The notes under the pieces were generated by a model. The model was not told where the DNA came from, did not search any database, and worked only from the letters and a program-made list of their open reading frames with translations. A program made the position numbers and the translations under genes. Shown here piece after piece: positions 9,301-17,654 of a stretch of 64,000 nucleotides of DNA (positions within the stretch are counted from its first letter, which is position 1; each line of letters starts with the position of its first letter). Origin of the DNA: Verrucomicrobiaceae bacterium (lineage in GTDB: Bacteria > Verrucomicrobiota > Verrucomicrobiia > Verrucomicrobiales > Verrucomicrobiaceae); the NCBI GenBank assembly GCA_016795465.1, contig JAEUHK010000091.1:1-64000 (forward strand). Reading direction: 5' to 3'.

Positions 9301-10381
9301 GTCCAAAGACGCCACGCAGCGACTCGTCGCTTATCGCGCGCTGCGCCGTGCCAATCATGACGTGCTAACGATGGCCGCGAAAATGGCTACCGATCCCGAT
9401 TCCGCCGTGCGTCGCGAAGTGGCGGTGACGCTCCGCGATGTGCCAGCGGAGCAAAGCGTGCCGATTTTGGTCGAAATTGCGGGCCGATTCGACGGCAAGG
9501 ACCGCAGCTACCTCGAAGCCCTCGGCCTCGGCAGCGAAGGCAAGGAATCGCAGGTCTTTGCCGCGATCAACGGCTTTGCCAATCGTTCATCGAGTGAGTG
9601 GCCCGAGATGGTTGCCCGCATCGCCTCGCGTCTGCATCCGCCGGAGGCCGTGAACGACTTCAAGGCCCGTGCGCTCAACGACAAGCTCAGCAAAGACCAA
9701 CGCCAGATCATGCTCACCGCGCTCGCCTTCACCAAAAGCGCCGAGGCGGCCGGTGCGATGATCGAACTCGCCCAGAAGAAGGATTTCCCGCTGCAAGACA
9801 TGGCCAAGTGGTGGCTCATGAACCGCAAAAACAACGATTGGAAGGCCTACGACGTCGAGCAGAGCCTCAAAGCGCTCGGCATCTACGATCCCGACAAAGT
9901 GCAGCTCACCGCCAGCCCGCTGCCGCCGTTGCCCGCGAACGCCAAGCCGCTCGACCTCAAAGCCATCGCCAAACTCCAGGGCGATCCCAAACGCGGAGCC
10001 ACCGGCATCGCCGCCTGCTACACCTGCCACCGCTTTGGCAGCAACGGCATCGACTACGGCCCCGACCTGACCACCTTCGCCAAACAACAAACCGCCGACG
10101 TCCTCATCCAGGCCATCGCCGAGCCCAGCAAAGGCATCTCGCACGGCTTTGAAGGCAGCGAGATCCTCACCACCGACGGCCTCAGCATCACCGGCATCGT
10201 CCTCACCAGCGGCGACCCCGTCCTCATCAAATGCATGGGCGGCGTCGTGCAAACCGTGCCCAAAAAACGCATCCAGAGCCTCCAAAAACTCAAAGCCCGC
10301 AGCCTCATGTTCGAGCCCTCCATGCTCGGCCTCACGGAACAAAGCATCGCAGACATCGTGGCGTATTTGAAGAGCCTGTGA
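6392..10381 (+). CDS. ThuA / NPCBM / PVC-type dehydrogenase / HEAT / cytochrome c multidomain exported protein
   Basis: The 1329-residue product starts with a signal peptide (MKSLLALAFLTTAAFGQ), which decides the ATG at 6392 over an upstream in-frame start at 6266. A ThuA-like domain covers about 30-250 (VFIAAKGTHGGGGQHEF; YHMRFVPEMKGVTPV). An NPCBM-like jelly roll covers about 325-450. A verrucomicrobial-type membrane-bound dehydrogenase propeller covers about 487-890 (FTVPEGLEVTLWATSP; VCVGPDGALYVADWFD). HEAT-like repeats follow to about 1145. A C-terminal c-type heme domain carries CYTCH at residue 1209. The family is thought to be a periplasmic oxidoreductase or sugar-processing protein; substrate unknown. 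The DUF1592 gene begins 13 bp downstream, so the two are probably cotranscribed. Confidence 0.92.
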   Translation: MKSLLALAFLTTAAFGQPRDIFDYTGQNNAPAGTKRLVFIAAKGTHGGGGQHEFLAGASYLARRINETYPQAFAVVYPDSNWPKDLTKADAIIVLLNHGGRAAEDANIKAACGRGAGFAAIHYGVEAKIGSQGKNYLDWMGGFFETFYSVNPTWEASVQPGQHPVANGVKAFSAKDEWYYHMRFVPEMKGVTPVLSAIAPLNTVKFKEGDKPSPHGGNPHVLADVKAGRPQHLAWAFDRPKGGRGFGFTGFHFFANMTNDSFRTTMLNGVAWVAGLEIPASGIASKTPTQAELDALMAEAHGPKVAKPAGTAKPVFETPALTSTSTPRLVIIDVPLKDAKELYLVVSDEGSKSCDWSNWIEPRLIMADGSVKDLTTLKWKGDDAGFGRTRIGTNHTGKPMLVDKQTYTNGIGTHAPSAIAYDLPAGVARFTAKVAIDDGGMIRAGKPSDAKVKFQVYTALPATPEAKAAANPPNFSEGPPQVPVELFTVPEGLEVTLWATSPMLFNPTNIDFDAQGRLYVAEGVNYRGKGGRRKEGDRIVVLEDTDHDGKADKSSVFVQELALASPLGVAVIDGKIVVSQPPDLLVYSDADGDLKPEKREVLLTGFNGRQHDHSLHSVTAGPDGQWYFNQGNTGAEFTDRSGKTFRMGSPYQLQNIAGMKSDDGHVWIGGFSVRMNPDGTNVNIIGHNYRNSYEQALTSYGDLFQSDNDDPPACRVTHVLEGGNAGFASADGQRSWGADKRPGQDTPTAEWRQEDPGTMPAGDVYGGGSPTGVAFYENGALGGKWRGLLLACEAGKNVIFGYQPQPDGAGFKLERMDFMTSNKEKQWAGSDFLGGKETNELKTKFRPSDVCVGPDGALYVADWFDARVGGHGTRDDGFTGAIYRIAPKGFKSVVPKLDLNTVEGQIAALKSPAVNVRNSGFTRLKAAGAKAVPAVAALLDDRDSFIAARAVWLLAQMGDEGIAKVKPLLESKDATQRLVAYRALRRANHDVLTMAAKMATDPDSAVRREVAVTLRDVPAEQSVPILVEIAGRFDGKDRSYLEALGLGSEGKESQVFAAINGFANRSSSEWPEMVARIASRLHPPEAVNDFKARALNDKLSKDQRQIMLTALAFTKSAEAAGAMIELAQKKDFPLQDMAKWWLMNRKNNDWKAYDVEQSLKALGIYDPDKVQLTASPLPPLPANAKPLDLKAIAKLQGDPKRGATGIAACYTCHRFGSNGIDYGPDLTTFAKQQTADVLIQAIAEPSKGISHGFEGSEILTTDGLSITGIVLTSGDPVLIKCMGGVVQTVPKKRIQSLQKLKARSLMFEPSMLGLTEQSIADIVAYLKSL

Positions 10382-10394
10382 GCCACTGCACACC

Positions 10395-13055
10395 ATGATG
10401 AATCGCTTCCTTTGGGTCCTTTTCACTCCTTCCCTCCTCCTCGCCGCCGATCCGGCGATGCCGGAGAAACACCGCGCTTTGTTCAAAGAGCACTGCGTGA
10501 GCTGTCACGGGCCGGAAAAGCAGAAAGGAAAGTTCCGCATCGATGATCTGCCGCTTTCAATCACGAACGTCGAAATCGCCGAGAAGTGGCAGAAGGTGCT
10601 GAATGCGATGAATTCGGGCGACATGCCGCCGGAGGACGAAAAACAGCCTCCAAGTGCCGCGAAGGCCGATTTGCTCGATGATCTGGCGAATGTCATGGTC
10701 GCGGCCCGGCGGACGCTTGGCGATCAAAAAGGCGTCATCACGATGCGGCGGCTGAATCGTCGCGAATACAAAAACACGCTGCGGGAACTGCTCGGCGTGG
10801 AGATCAATGTGGCTGAGTTGCCGCCGGACGGTGGCTCGGGGGCCTTTGATACCGTGGGCTCGAACCTCTTCATGTCGGCGAACCAGATCGAGCAGTATCA
10901 GGCGCTTGGTCACGAGGCCTTGGAGGAAGCGTTTGCCTGGCAAACGGCGGCGAGCGTAACGAAGAAGCTTTATTACGAAGGCGAAACGACGACGCCGAAG
11001 GTCCGCGACTTTGTGAAGTATCAAATCGATGCCCGCGAGCGTGCGCAGAAGTGGGTGAAAGCCGTCGATGACGCCGCCACGAAGCCGGAGAACAAGGAAA
11101 TCGTCGCGAAGCTGCGGACAGAGTTTCCGAATGTCTCGCGCTTCCGTCGCGAGTGGGCCCGCATCCCAGGCGCACCGAATCCTCGCACGTTTGGCTTTGA
11201 TAAGAAAGGCGAGAACGATGCTGACCTCGCCAACGATTCGCTCGGCGCGGGCTGGCTGAAGTATCACGAGTATTACATCGGCATGCCCGACGTGGATCGC
11301 GGTGCTTATCTCGGTGTGCAGACGCGGCATCCGGCGGAGCTGAACGTGAACTACATCGAGCTGCTCGTGCCTTTTGACTGGCCGGTGGGCGATTACATCG
11401 TCCGCGTGCGAGCAGCGGCGGTGAAGGACGCGCCAGCGGAGCGTCGCTTTCTCGACTTCGGTATTCATGCCCGCACGGGCAAGGTGTTGAACACGTTTGA
11501 GATCACCGGAACGATGGAAAATCCGCAGACCATCGAGATCCCGCTCACACTGACACGAGCGAATCTGAGTCGCGACAATCGCTCGCTGTTCTTCCGCGAA
11601 AAAGGCAGTTGGGACACCAACGAAGAAGGCAATCGCAAGCGTGCCGAGGCCGTGAAACGCAACGGCATCGGCCCCGAGCTGGTGCTGTGGGTTGACTGGA
11701 TCGAGATCGAACGCGTGCCGAATGCCACGAAGCCCGTGCCGCCCGGTTTTGCCGCGCTGAAGCTGCCGCTCGATGACAAATCGCCCGCGCCCGCCGCTGC
11801 CGAATTGCGTGCAGCCTTCGAGCGCTTCGCCACCGAGGCCTTTCGCGGCACCACGCCGCCTGCGGACTATGTGGATCGCTTGACGCGCCTCTACGACGTG
11901 CGCCGCAAAGCCGGTGACAAGCCCGTGGCCGCGCTGAAGGAGACGCTCTCCGTCGTGCTGGCCTCGCCGATGTTTCTCTACCTCGCCGAGCCTTCACCCG
12001 ATGAAAAACGCCGCTCTTTGACCAACCCGGAACTCGCCACACGGCTCTCCTATTTCCTCTGGAGCGCCCCGCCGGATGCCGAGCTGCGAAAAAGCGATCT
12101 CTCGAAGCCCGAAGTGCTCGCCGCACAAACAAACCGCCTGCTCGATGATACGCGCTCGGAGGGCTTTTTGACGGCGTTTGTGCATCAGTGGCTCGGATTG
12201 GATCGCATCGACTTCTTTGAGGTGAATCGCGCCCTGTATCCGCGTTTTGATACCGGCACGAAGGTCGCCGCCAAAGGCGAGATCGACGAGACCATCGCGC
12301 ACATCCTCAAACACAACGCCAGCCTGCGCGATCTGCTCAAAGCCGACTACGTCGTCATCAATCGCGTGCTCGCCCACTACTACGGCATCAGCGGCGTGAA
12401 GGGCGACGGCTACGAAAAAGTGTCGCTGCCGAAGGACTCGCCGCGCGGTGGATTGCTCGGCATGGCGGCCATTCATTTCATGGGCGGCAACGGCGAACGC
12501 ACCAGCCCCGTCGAGCGCGGCGCATGGGTGCTGCGCAAGCTCCTCCACGATCCACCACCGCCCGCTCCTGCGAACGTGCCCGCCATCACGCGACTCGCGG
12601 GCAAGGTGCTGACCACTCGCGAGCGCCTGCTCGCACATCAGGAGGAGCCGCAGTGCGCCAGTTGCCATCGCAAAATCGACCCCATCGGCTTCGGTTTGGA
12701 AAACTTCGACGCCGCCGGCCAATGGCGCACCGAGGACAGCTACACCGCCCTCGACGCCAACGGCAAACCCGACCCCAAGAGCACCAAGCGCTGGCCCATC
12801 GACCCCGCCGCCGCCTTCCACAAAGGCCCGTCCTTCACCGACTTCTTCGCCCTCCGCGACCTCATCGCCGACCAATCCAACGCCTTCGCCCGCAGCTTCA
12901 GCGAAGCCTTGATCGAGTTCGCCTTGGGAAGGCCAATCGGCTTCCGCGACGAACCATTGATCGACGACATGATCACTCAAGCCGGAAAGAAGAACCTAGC
13001 GACGAGGGAGTTCATTCACGCTCTGGTTGGAAGCCGAGAGTTCCGGACGAAGTGA
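10395..13055 (+). CDS. DUF1592/DUF1588/DUF1587/DUF1585 exported cytochrome-like protein
   Basis: The 886-residue product has a short signal peptide and an N-terminal heme-type CVSCHGPEKQKGKFRID motif near residue 34 (PSCyt1-like). A DUF1587 segment (MRRLNRREYKNTLRELLGVE) lies near 115-180. DUF1592 (LATRLSYFLWSAPPDAEL) lies near 545-670. DUF1588 (QCASCHRKIDPIGFGLENFD) lies near 750-785, and DUF1585 closes the protein. The family is expanded in Planctomycetes and Verrucomicrobia and is almost always paired with a DUF1552 gene. Here that partner lies at 14047, separated by the GxxExxY islet. The second CxxCH suggests a diheme protein; the reaction is unknown. Confidence 0.93.
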   Translation: MMNRFLWVLFTPSLLLAADPAMPEKHRALFKEHCVSCHGPEKQKGKFRIDDLPLSITNVEIAEKWQKVLNAMNSGDMPPEDEKQPPSAAKADLLDDLANVMVAARRTLGDQKGVITMRRLNRREYKNTLRELLGVEINVAELPPDGGSGAFDTVGSNLFMSANQIEQYQALGHEALEEAFAWQTAASVTKKLYYEGETTTPKVRDFVKYQIDARERAQKWVKAVDDAATKPENKEIVAKLRTEFPNVSRFRREWARIPGAPNPRTFGFDKKGENDADLANDSLGAGWLKYHEYYIGMPDVDRGAYLGVQTRHPAELNVNYIELLVPFDWPVGDYIVRVRAAAVKDAPAERRFLDFGIHARTGKVLNTFEITGTMENPQTIEIPLTLTRANLSRDNRSLFFREKGSWDTNEEGNRKRAEAVKRNGIGPELVLWVDWIEIERVPNATKPVPPGFAALKLPLDDKSPAPAAAELRAAFERFATEAFRGTTPPADYVDRLTRLYDVRRKAGDKPVAALKETLSVVLASPMFLYLAEPSPDEKRRSLTNPELATRLSYFLWSAPPDAELRKSDLSKPEVLAAQTNRLLDDTRSEGFLTAFVHQWLGLDRIDFFEVNRALYPRFDTGTKVAAKGEIDETIAHILKHNASLRDLLKADYVVINRVLAHYYGISGVKGDGYEKVSLPKDSPRGGLLGMAAIHFMGGNGERTSPVERGAWVLRKLLHDPPPPAPANVPAITRLAGKVLTTRERLLAHQEEPQCASCHRKIDPIGFGLENFDAAGQWRTEDSYTALDANGKPDPKSTKRWPIDPAAAFHKGPSFTDFFALRDLIADQSNAFARSFSEALIEFALGRPIGFRDEPLIDDMITQAGKKNLATREFIHALVGSREFRTK

Positions 13056-13065
13056 TGAAGTTTTT

Positions 13066-13149
13066 CCCGCAGATTCAGAAAACCCACAGATTTCTTTTTC
13101 AGACTGATCAGAACATCAAAACAATCTGCGGGTTTTCTGAATCTGCGGG
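13066..13149. repeat. Long hairpin repeat, copy 1 (left boundary of GxxExxY islet)
   Basis: The left arm at 13066-13092 begins CCCGCAGATTCAGAAAACCC. The right arm at 13123-13149 is its reverse complement with one mismatch in 27, around a 30-bp AT-rich loop. It starts 11 bp after the DUF1592 stop and ends 11 bp before the GxxExxY ATG. Close copies lie at 13956-14027 and, degenerate, at 30669-30746. Confidence 0.9.
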
Positions 13150-13160
13150 ACATTAGAAGC

Positions 13161-14018
13161 ATGATCAAAGACCCCTTCACTCATCAGATCATTGGCCTGG
13201 CGATGGAGACGCATCGTGCGCTGGGTCCTGGTTTGGTGGAGGAGTTTTATCACCAAGACTTGGTCGCTCGGCTGGTGAAGTCTGGCATTGAGCACCTGTC
13301 GAAGCCTCGGCGTGATTTGATTTATCGTGGTTTCGTGGCGGACACCTTTGAAGCGGATCTTGTATTCGAGCAGAAGCTAATCCCTGAACTGAAGGCGCTA
13401 CGCGGCGAGTTTGCGCCGGAGCATTTCACTCAATTGCTGAGCTATTCAAAATTCTGGCACATCCGCACAGGCATGTTGCTCGACTTTGGCAAACCAAGCC
13501 TTGTTCCGAAGCGTGTGATCTACACTTCAAAGACGGGCAAGTTCCCAGAAGTCACCATGGCTGAATCTGTCACGGACGCGGCACTCGCTGGCGAGCTTGT
13601 TCGAATCGCTAATCAATGCCTCGCCGACATCGGGTTTGGCTACCGGGAAACAACCTGGACGGGACTGATGAGCGCGGCCTTGAGGGCGGAGCAGATTCCG
13701 TTCGTCGTCAGTCCAACCGTTGTCGTGCCGAATGTTGGGACGACTTCGTTGCGTTGTTTGGTCATCAACAATCAAGCCGCCATCACTTTTACTGCCCTCG
13801 GTCACGAAGTCACCGCGATTGATCGTGCCTGTCTCCAGACTTACCTGCGTTTGCTCGGATTACCTTGGGGCATCAGCTTCCATTTTGGCAAAGCAAAGGC
13901 AGATATGAAGTTTGTGTCTGCGCCTGCTTCGAAGCTGCCAAAAAACTTAATTTGTCCCGCAGATTCAGAAAACCCACAGATTGAAATCCTTCAGAAAAAT
14001 AATCTGCGGGTTCTCTGA
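13161..14018 (+). CDS. Tandem GxxExxY (PDDEXK_3-type) protein, second domain degenerate
   Basis: Two GxxExxY-family domains are fused in one 285-residue chain. Domain 1 (1-120) has the signature G24-x-x-E27-x-x-Y30 and a nuclease-like core with D66 and E76-x-K78. Domain 2 (about 140-255) has GxxExxW at 160-166 and the same FGK ending, but I see no E-x-K in its core (INNQAAITFTAL), so it is probably inactive. The last ~22 codons are read out of the downstream hairpin, with the stop inside it, so the native C-terminus was probably replaced. GxxExxY proteins are small and of unestablished function; a nuclease fold is inferred from family membership. The gene splits a usually adjacent DUF1592/DUF1552 pair. 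Confidence 0.87.
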   Translation: MIKDPFTHQIIGLAMETHRALGPGLVEEFYHQDLVARLVKSGIEHLSKPRRDLIYRGFVADTFEADLVFEQKLIPELKALRGEFAPEHFTQLLSYSKFWHIRTGMLLDFGKPSLVPKRVIYTSKTGKFPEVTMAESVTDAALAGELVRIANQCLADIGFGYRETTWTGLMSAALRAEQIPFVVSPTVVVPNVGTTSLRCLVINNQAAITFTALGHEVTAIDRACLQTYLRLLGLPWGISFHFGKAKADMKFVSAPASKLPKNLICPADSENPQIEILQKNNLRVL

Positions 14019-14027
14019 ATCTGCGGG
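13956..14027. repeat. Long hairpin repeat, copy 2 (right boundary of GxxExxY islet)
   Basis: The left arm is 13956-13982 and the right arm 14001-14027, nearly perfect 27-bp inverted repeats with the same sequence as copy 1 (starting CCCGCAGATTCAG). It overlaps the end of the GxxExxY gene and stops 19 bp before the DUF1552 start. As RNA it would form a strong stem in the DUF1552 leader and could affect its expression (inference). Confidence 0.9.
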
Positions 14028-14046
14028 AAACACCTCTTCTCTTTCC

Positions 14047-15333
14047 ATGAAAAACCGCCGTCACTTTCTCCAGTCCAGCACCTCGCTCATTGCTTTGCCC
14101 GCGCTTGAGTCGCTGGGGTTTCGTCGATTTGCTTCCGCGGCGACTCCGGCGGCACCGCCGCAGCGGCTGGTGTTTCTGGGCTTTGGCTGGGGAATCACGA
14201 CGGAGACTTGGTTTCCGGATATCAAGCAGACGGGGAAGGATTACACGCTGCCGGAGGGCTTGAAGCCGCTGGCGAGACACAAGGCGGACTTTTCCATCGT
14301 GCAGGGGCTTTGGAACAAATACTCGAACGAAGGGCACTGGGGCAGCACGATGTGGCTCACGGGTGCGAACCGTTTCGCGGAGCCGGGGCAGACGTTTCAC
14401 AACAGCATCTCGGCGGATCAGGTCGCGGCGGCGAAGCTGGGGATGGACACGCGTTTTGCGTCGCTCCAGCTCAATGGCAGCGAGAACGCGGAGGCTTCGG
14501 GACATGGGCCGGGGCTTTCGATGGCTTGGGACGTAAGCGGCAAGCCCATCGGCGGTCACAAAGGCCCCGTGGAGGCGTTTCACCGGCTGTTTTCCAAGGA
14601 CACGACGCCCATCGAGCAGCAGAAGGCCATGCTCGCGCAGAAGCGCAGCGTGCTCGACACAGTGATGGAGAATGCGAAGGCGATGCAGCGTGGTCTTGGC
14701 CAAAACGACCGGGCGAAGCTCGACGAATACTTCCAGGGCATCCGCGACATCGAGACGCGGCTCGCGAAGGACGAGCAATGGATCGGTGTGCCGCAGCCGA
14801 AGGCACCGATTCCTCAGCCGCAGGAAGGATTGGCGGGCAAGGAAGAGATCAAAATCATGTATGACATCATCCTCGCCGCGATGCAGACCGACAGCACGCG
14901 TGTGCTGACCTATCGCCAGCCGGTGAGCACGCTGCTGACGAGCATCGGTATCAAAGTCGCGCCGCATGACATGAGCCACTACCACTCGACGATGGGCGAA
15001 AAGCTCGCCGCCTCGCAGCAGCGCGATCTCGTGCAGAGCGAGTTGCTCGCCGGACTGATCGACAAACTCAAAGCGACCAAAGAAGCCGATGGCAGCCGTC
15101 TTTTCGACCACGTCGCCCTCGCCTACGGCAGCAACATCCGCACCGAGCACAACCTCGACAACTGCCCCACGCTGCTCACTGGCGGCGGTGCAGGCATCAA
15201 GCTCGGCCACAACATCGTCGCGCCAAAGGACACGCCGCTTTGCAATGCGTGGCTGACTTTGCTCCACGGCATCGGCGTGAATGCCGTGCGTCATGGCGAC
15301 AGCTCCGGCGTGCTCAAGGAGATCGTGGCGTGA
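14047..15333 (+). CDS. DUF1552 Tat-exported protein
   Basis: The 428-residue product has a twin-arginine leader (NRRHFLQSSTSLIALPALESLGF). I chose the ATG at 14047 because the frame upstream is only the hairpin repeat. DUF1552 hallmarks include PQRLVFLGFGWG, the long middle region with DEYFQGIRDIETRLAKDEQW, and a closing NCPTLLTGGGAGIKLGHNI. It belongs functionally with the DUF1592 gene at 10395 and is related to the second DUF1552 gene at 35300. The family resembles sulfatase/alkaline-phosphatase-like exported proteins, but no activity is established. Confidence 0.9.
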   Translation: MKNRRHFLQSSTSLIALPALESLGFRRFASAATPAAPPQRLVFLGFGWGITTETWFPDIKQTGKDYTLPEGLKPLARHKADFSIVQGLWNKYSNEGHWGSTMWLTGANRFAEPGQTFHNSISADQVAAAKLGMDTRFASLQLNGSENAEASGHGPGLSMAWDVSGKPIGGHKGPVEAFHRLFSKDTTPIEQQKAMLAQKRSVLDTVMENAKAMQRGLGQNDRAKLDEYFQGIRDIETRLAKDEQWIGVPQPKAPIPQPQEGLAGKEEIKIMYDIILAAMQTDSTRVLTYRQPVSTLLTSIGIKVAPHDMSHYHSTMGEKLAASQQRDLVQSELLAGLIDKLKATKEADGSRLFDHVALAYGSNIRTEHNLDNCPTLLTGGGAGIKLGHNIVAPKDTPLCNAWLTLLHGIGVNAVRHGDSSGVLKEIVA

Positions 15334-15336
15334 GGT

Positions 15337-16320
15337 TTACGCGGTGATGCGTGCGCCGATGCCGGGAAGGTCTGGCATCATCAACTTGCCGTCTGAAGTG
15401 ACTTGGAGGCCGGTGAAGTCGTCGTTCGCGATGTGCAGATGGCCGTCGAGGTCGATCCAATCAGCCCACGGGGCGAGGTGGGCGGCAGCGGTGATGCCGA
15501 GGCTGCTTTCGATCATGCAACCGAGCAGCACTTTGAGCCCCTCGGCCTTCGCTTTGGCGATCATGGCGATGGCTCCATCGAAGCTGCCGCACTTCAACAG
15601 CTTCACATTCACGCCATCAACATAGGGTGCGAGCTCGGACACATCGTCGGCGCTTTGAGCGCTTTCATCGGCGAAGATGAGCGGGCATCGAGAGGGCAGT
15701 CGCGCACGAAGATCTTCCCACACGTCGATGCCGTGGGAGTGATGGATGGGCTGCTCGATGAGGGCGGGCTGATACTCGGCAAGCTTTTCGATCATCGCCG
15801 GAGCCTGCACGGGGTCCCAGCCGCCGTTTACATCGACGATAAGATCCGCCTCAGGTGCCGCGTAGCGGGCGATGGAGACGGTGGCGATATCGAGGCCGAG
15901 ATCACCGGAGCCGAGCTTCAGTTTTAGCACGCGAAACTGATTGGCGAGTTGTTCGACGCGTTCGGTGAAGGCCAGCAAGTCATCAGGAATACCCAGCGAA
16001 TGACAGGCGGGTGGCGTTTGGCCTTCGGCACCGAGCTTTTGAGCCGCGAAAGCTCTCAGAGGGATATTCTGAGCGGTGCAGACGATGTCATGCCGCAGAA
16101 GGTTAAAGGCCAGCGACGCGGCGCGGGGCAACCGCTGCGGCAAAACCGGCAGCGAGACCAGTCGTAGAGTCTCGGCGGGGTCTTCACCGTAATACGGCAC
16201 AAAGGGTGCCTCGGCGATGTGATCGCCTTCCTGAAGCCTGAGCACCTGTCGCGTCGAGGAAACCCCGTGCGCGATGCGGAAAGGCACGCGCAGGTGAAGG
16301 GTGTGCAACCAAGCTTTCAT
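15337..16320 (-). CDS. Enolase-superfamily (MLE subgroup) epimerase, dipeptide-epimerase-like
   Basis: The 327-residue length and motif order fit the muconate-lactonizing subgroup: K133-x-K135 on strand 2, metal ligands D163 (DVNGGW), E189 (EQP) and D218 (ADES), and a lysine at about 240 (VNVKLLKCG). These residues support proton abstraction from an alpha-carbon with Mg2+ held by the three acids. The closest assignment is L-Ala-D/L-Glu or related dipeptide epimerase, which would serve murein peptide recycling. Substrate cannot be fixed from sequence alone; o-succinylbenzoate synthase-like activity is an alternative, of interest because menB is at 50517 in the same window. Confidence 0.8.
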   Translation of the reverse strand: MKAWLHTLHLRVPFRIAHGVSSTRQVLRLQEGDHIAEAPFVPYYGEDPAETLRLVSLPVLPQRLPRAASLAFNLLRHDIVCTAQNIPLRAFAAQKLGAEGQTPPACHSLGIPDDLLAFTERVEQLANQFRVLKLKLGSGDLGLDIATVSIARYAAPEADLIVDVNGGWDPVQAPAMIEKLAEYQPALIEQPIHHSHGIDVWEDLRARLPSRCPLIFADESAQSADDVSELAPYVDGVNVKLLKCGSFDGAIAMIAKAKAEGLKVLLGCMIESSLGITAAAHLAPWADWIDLDGHLHIANDDFTGLQVTSDGKLMMPDLPGIGARITA

Positions 16321-16341
16321 CGGATTCCTGATTCAGGAATC

Positions 16342-17463
16342 TCAGCGTTCGTTGATCGGCACCACTTTCTGGCCGTAGGGCTTGCCGACGTATTCGCTCA
16401 AAGGACGGAAGAGGCGGTTTTCGCTCCACTGCTCGAGCACGTGGGCGGTCCAGCCGCTCATGCGGGCGATGGCGAAGATCGGCGTGAAGAGATCCGTCGG
16501 GATGTCGAGGCTGTAATAGACCGTGGCGGAGTAGAAATCGACGTTGGCGTTGAGGCTCTTCCGCTCGCGCATGATGGTGGCGATGCGCTCAGACATTTGG
16601 ATCCACTTGGCCTCGCCGAGCTGCTCGGTGAGCTTGATGGCCATCTCGCGGAGATGCGGGGCGCGAGGATCGAGCACCTTGTAAACACGGTGGCCGATGC
16701 CCATGATCTTCTTCTTCTGGGCAAGGGCGTCTTCGACCCAGGCGTCCACCTTGTCGAGGCTGCCGATTTCCTGGAGCATGTGGATGACGCCTTCATTGGC
16801 ACCACCGTGCAGCGGGCCCTTCAGGGCGCCGATGGCGGCGGAGATGGCGGAATACATGTCACTCAAAGTGGAGGCGACGACGCGGGCGGTGAAGGTGGAG
16901 GCATTGAAGCCGTGCTCGGCGTGGAGGATGTAGGCGATGTCGAGGGTGCGCTCGGCGTCCTTCGACGGGACTTCGCCGTTCATGAGGTAGAGGAAGTGGG
17001 CGGCCTCGGAGAGGTCCTTGCGCACCGGCGGGAGGTCGAGGCCCTGGCGGGCGCGGTGGAAGTAGGCGGCGATGACGCCGATCTGCGAGGTGAGGCGAAT
17101 GGCGTTGGCCAGGTTTTCGCCGACGTCGATATCGAAGCGCTTTTGGTCGTAGCAGCCGAGCATGGAGACGGCCGTGCGCATGATGTCGATGGGCTTGGCG
17201 GTCTTCGGCGCGGTCTTGAGGAACTCGATCACGCCCTGCGGCAGCTCACGCTCGGCGCGGAGGGCGGTGGTGAGCTTGTCGAGCTCCGCCTGGGTGGGCA
17301 GCTTGTTGTAGTAAAGCAGGTGCACGACCTCCTCGTAGCTGAGTTTGACGAGTTCGTTGATGTCGTAGCCACAGTAGAAAAGGACGCCTTCGGCTCCTTT
17401 CACCTCTCCGAGGCGGGTTTCAGCGGCGACGATACCTTCAAGACCTTTGGAGACGACGGACAT
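16342..17463 (-). CDS. gltA: Citrate synthase
   Basis: The 373-residue product matches the short bacterial citrate synthase type. The catalytic triad is visible: H219 (GPLHGGANE), H258 (GIGHRVYK) and D309 (NANVDFYSATVYY). It condenses acetyl-CoA and oxaloacetate at the entry of the TCA cycle in the cytoplasm. 2-Methylcitrate synthase is the main alternative because short forms overlap; no prp genes are nearby, so citrate synthase is preferred. The start is 21 bp upstream of the epimerase gene's start region on the same strand, so cotranscription is possible. Confidence 0.92.
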   Translation of the reverse strand: MSVVSKGLEGIVAAETRLGEVKGAEGVLFYCGYDINELVKLSYEEVVHLLYYNKLPTQAELDKLTTALRAERELPQGVIEFLKTAPKTAKPIDIMRTAVSMLGCYDQKRFDIDVGENLANAIRLTSQIGVIAAYFHRARQGLDLPPVRKDLSEAAHFLYLMNGEVPSKDAERTLDIAYILHAEHGFNASTFTARVVASTLSDMYSAISAAIGALKGPLHGGANEGVIHMLQEIGSLDKVDAWVEDALAQKKKIMGIGHRVYKVLDPRAPHLREMAIKLTEQLGEAKWIQMSERIATIMRERKSLNANVDFYSATVYYSLDIPTDLFTPIFAIARMSGWTAHVLEQWSENRLFRPLSEYVGKPYGQKVVPINER

Positions 17464-17654
17464 GGCGTGGTGCGTGTGAGTGGGGGTTGACGTGTAGAAA
17501 CAGAGAACTTTTTTGGTTTAGCGTGGAGCAAACGGGGCACAAGAAAAACTCCGCTCACAGGCTAATTTTACGTCGTTTGCTGAGCTGATGACGCAGGTGC
17601 TGTGCCATTCGTATCAGACACTGTCACGGATGCACCGGAGTTGTGTGGCGGCGG

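Noticed and set aside
6380..9358. 992-codon minus-strand open frame opposite the ThuA/dehydrogenase gene
   Set aside because: High GC keeps the antisense frame open; the product is Arg/His/Ala-rich without domains, while the plus strand has several clear domains.
13981..14046. Upstream start for the DUF1552 gene
   Set aside because: It would place hairpin-encoded residues before the twin-arginine leader, which must be N-terminal.
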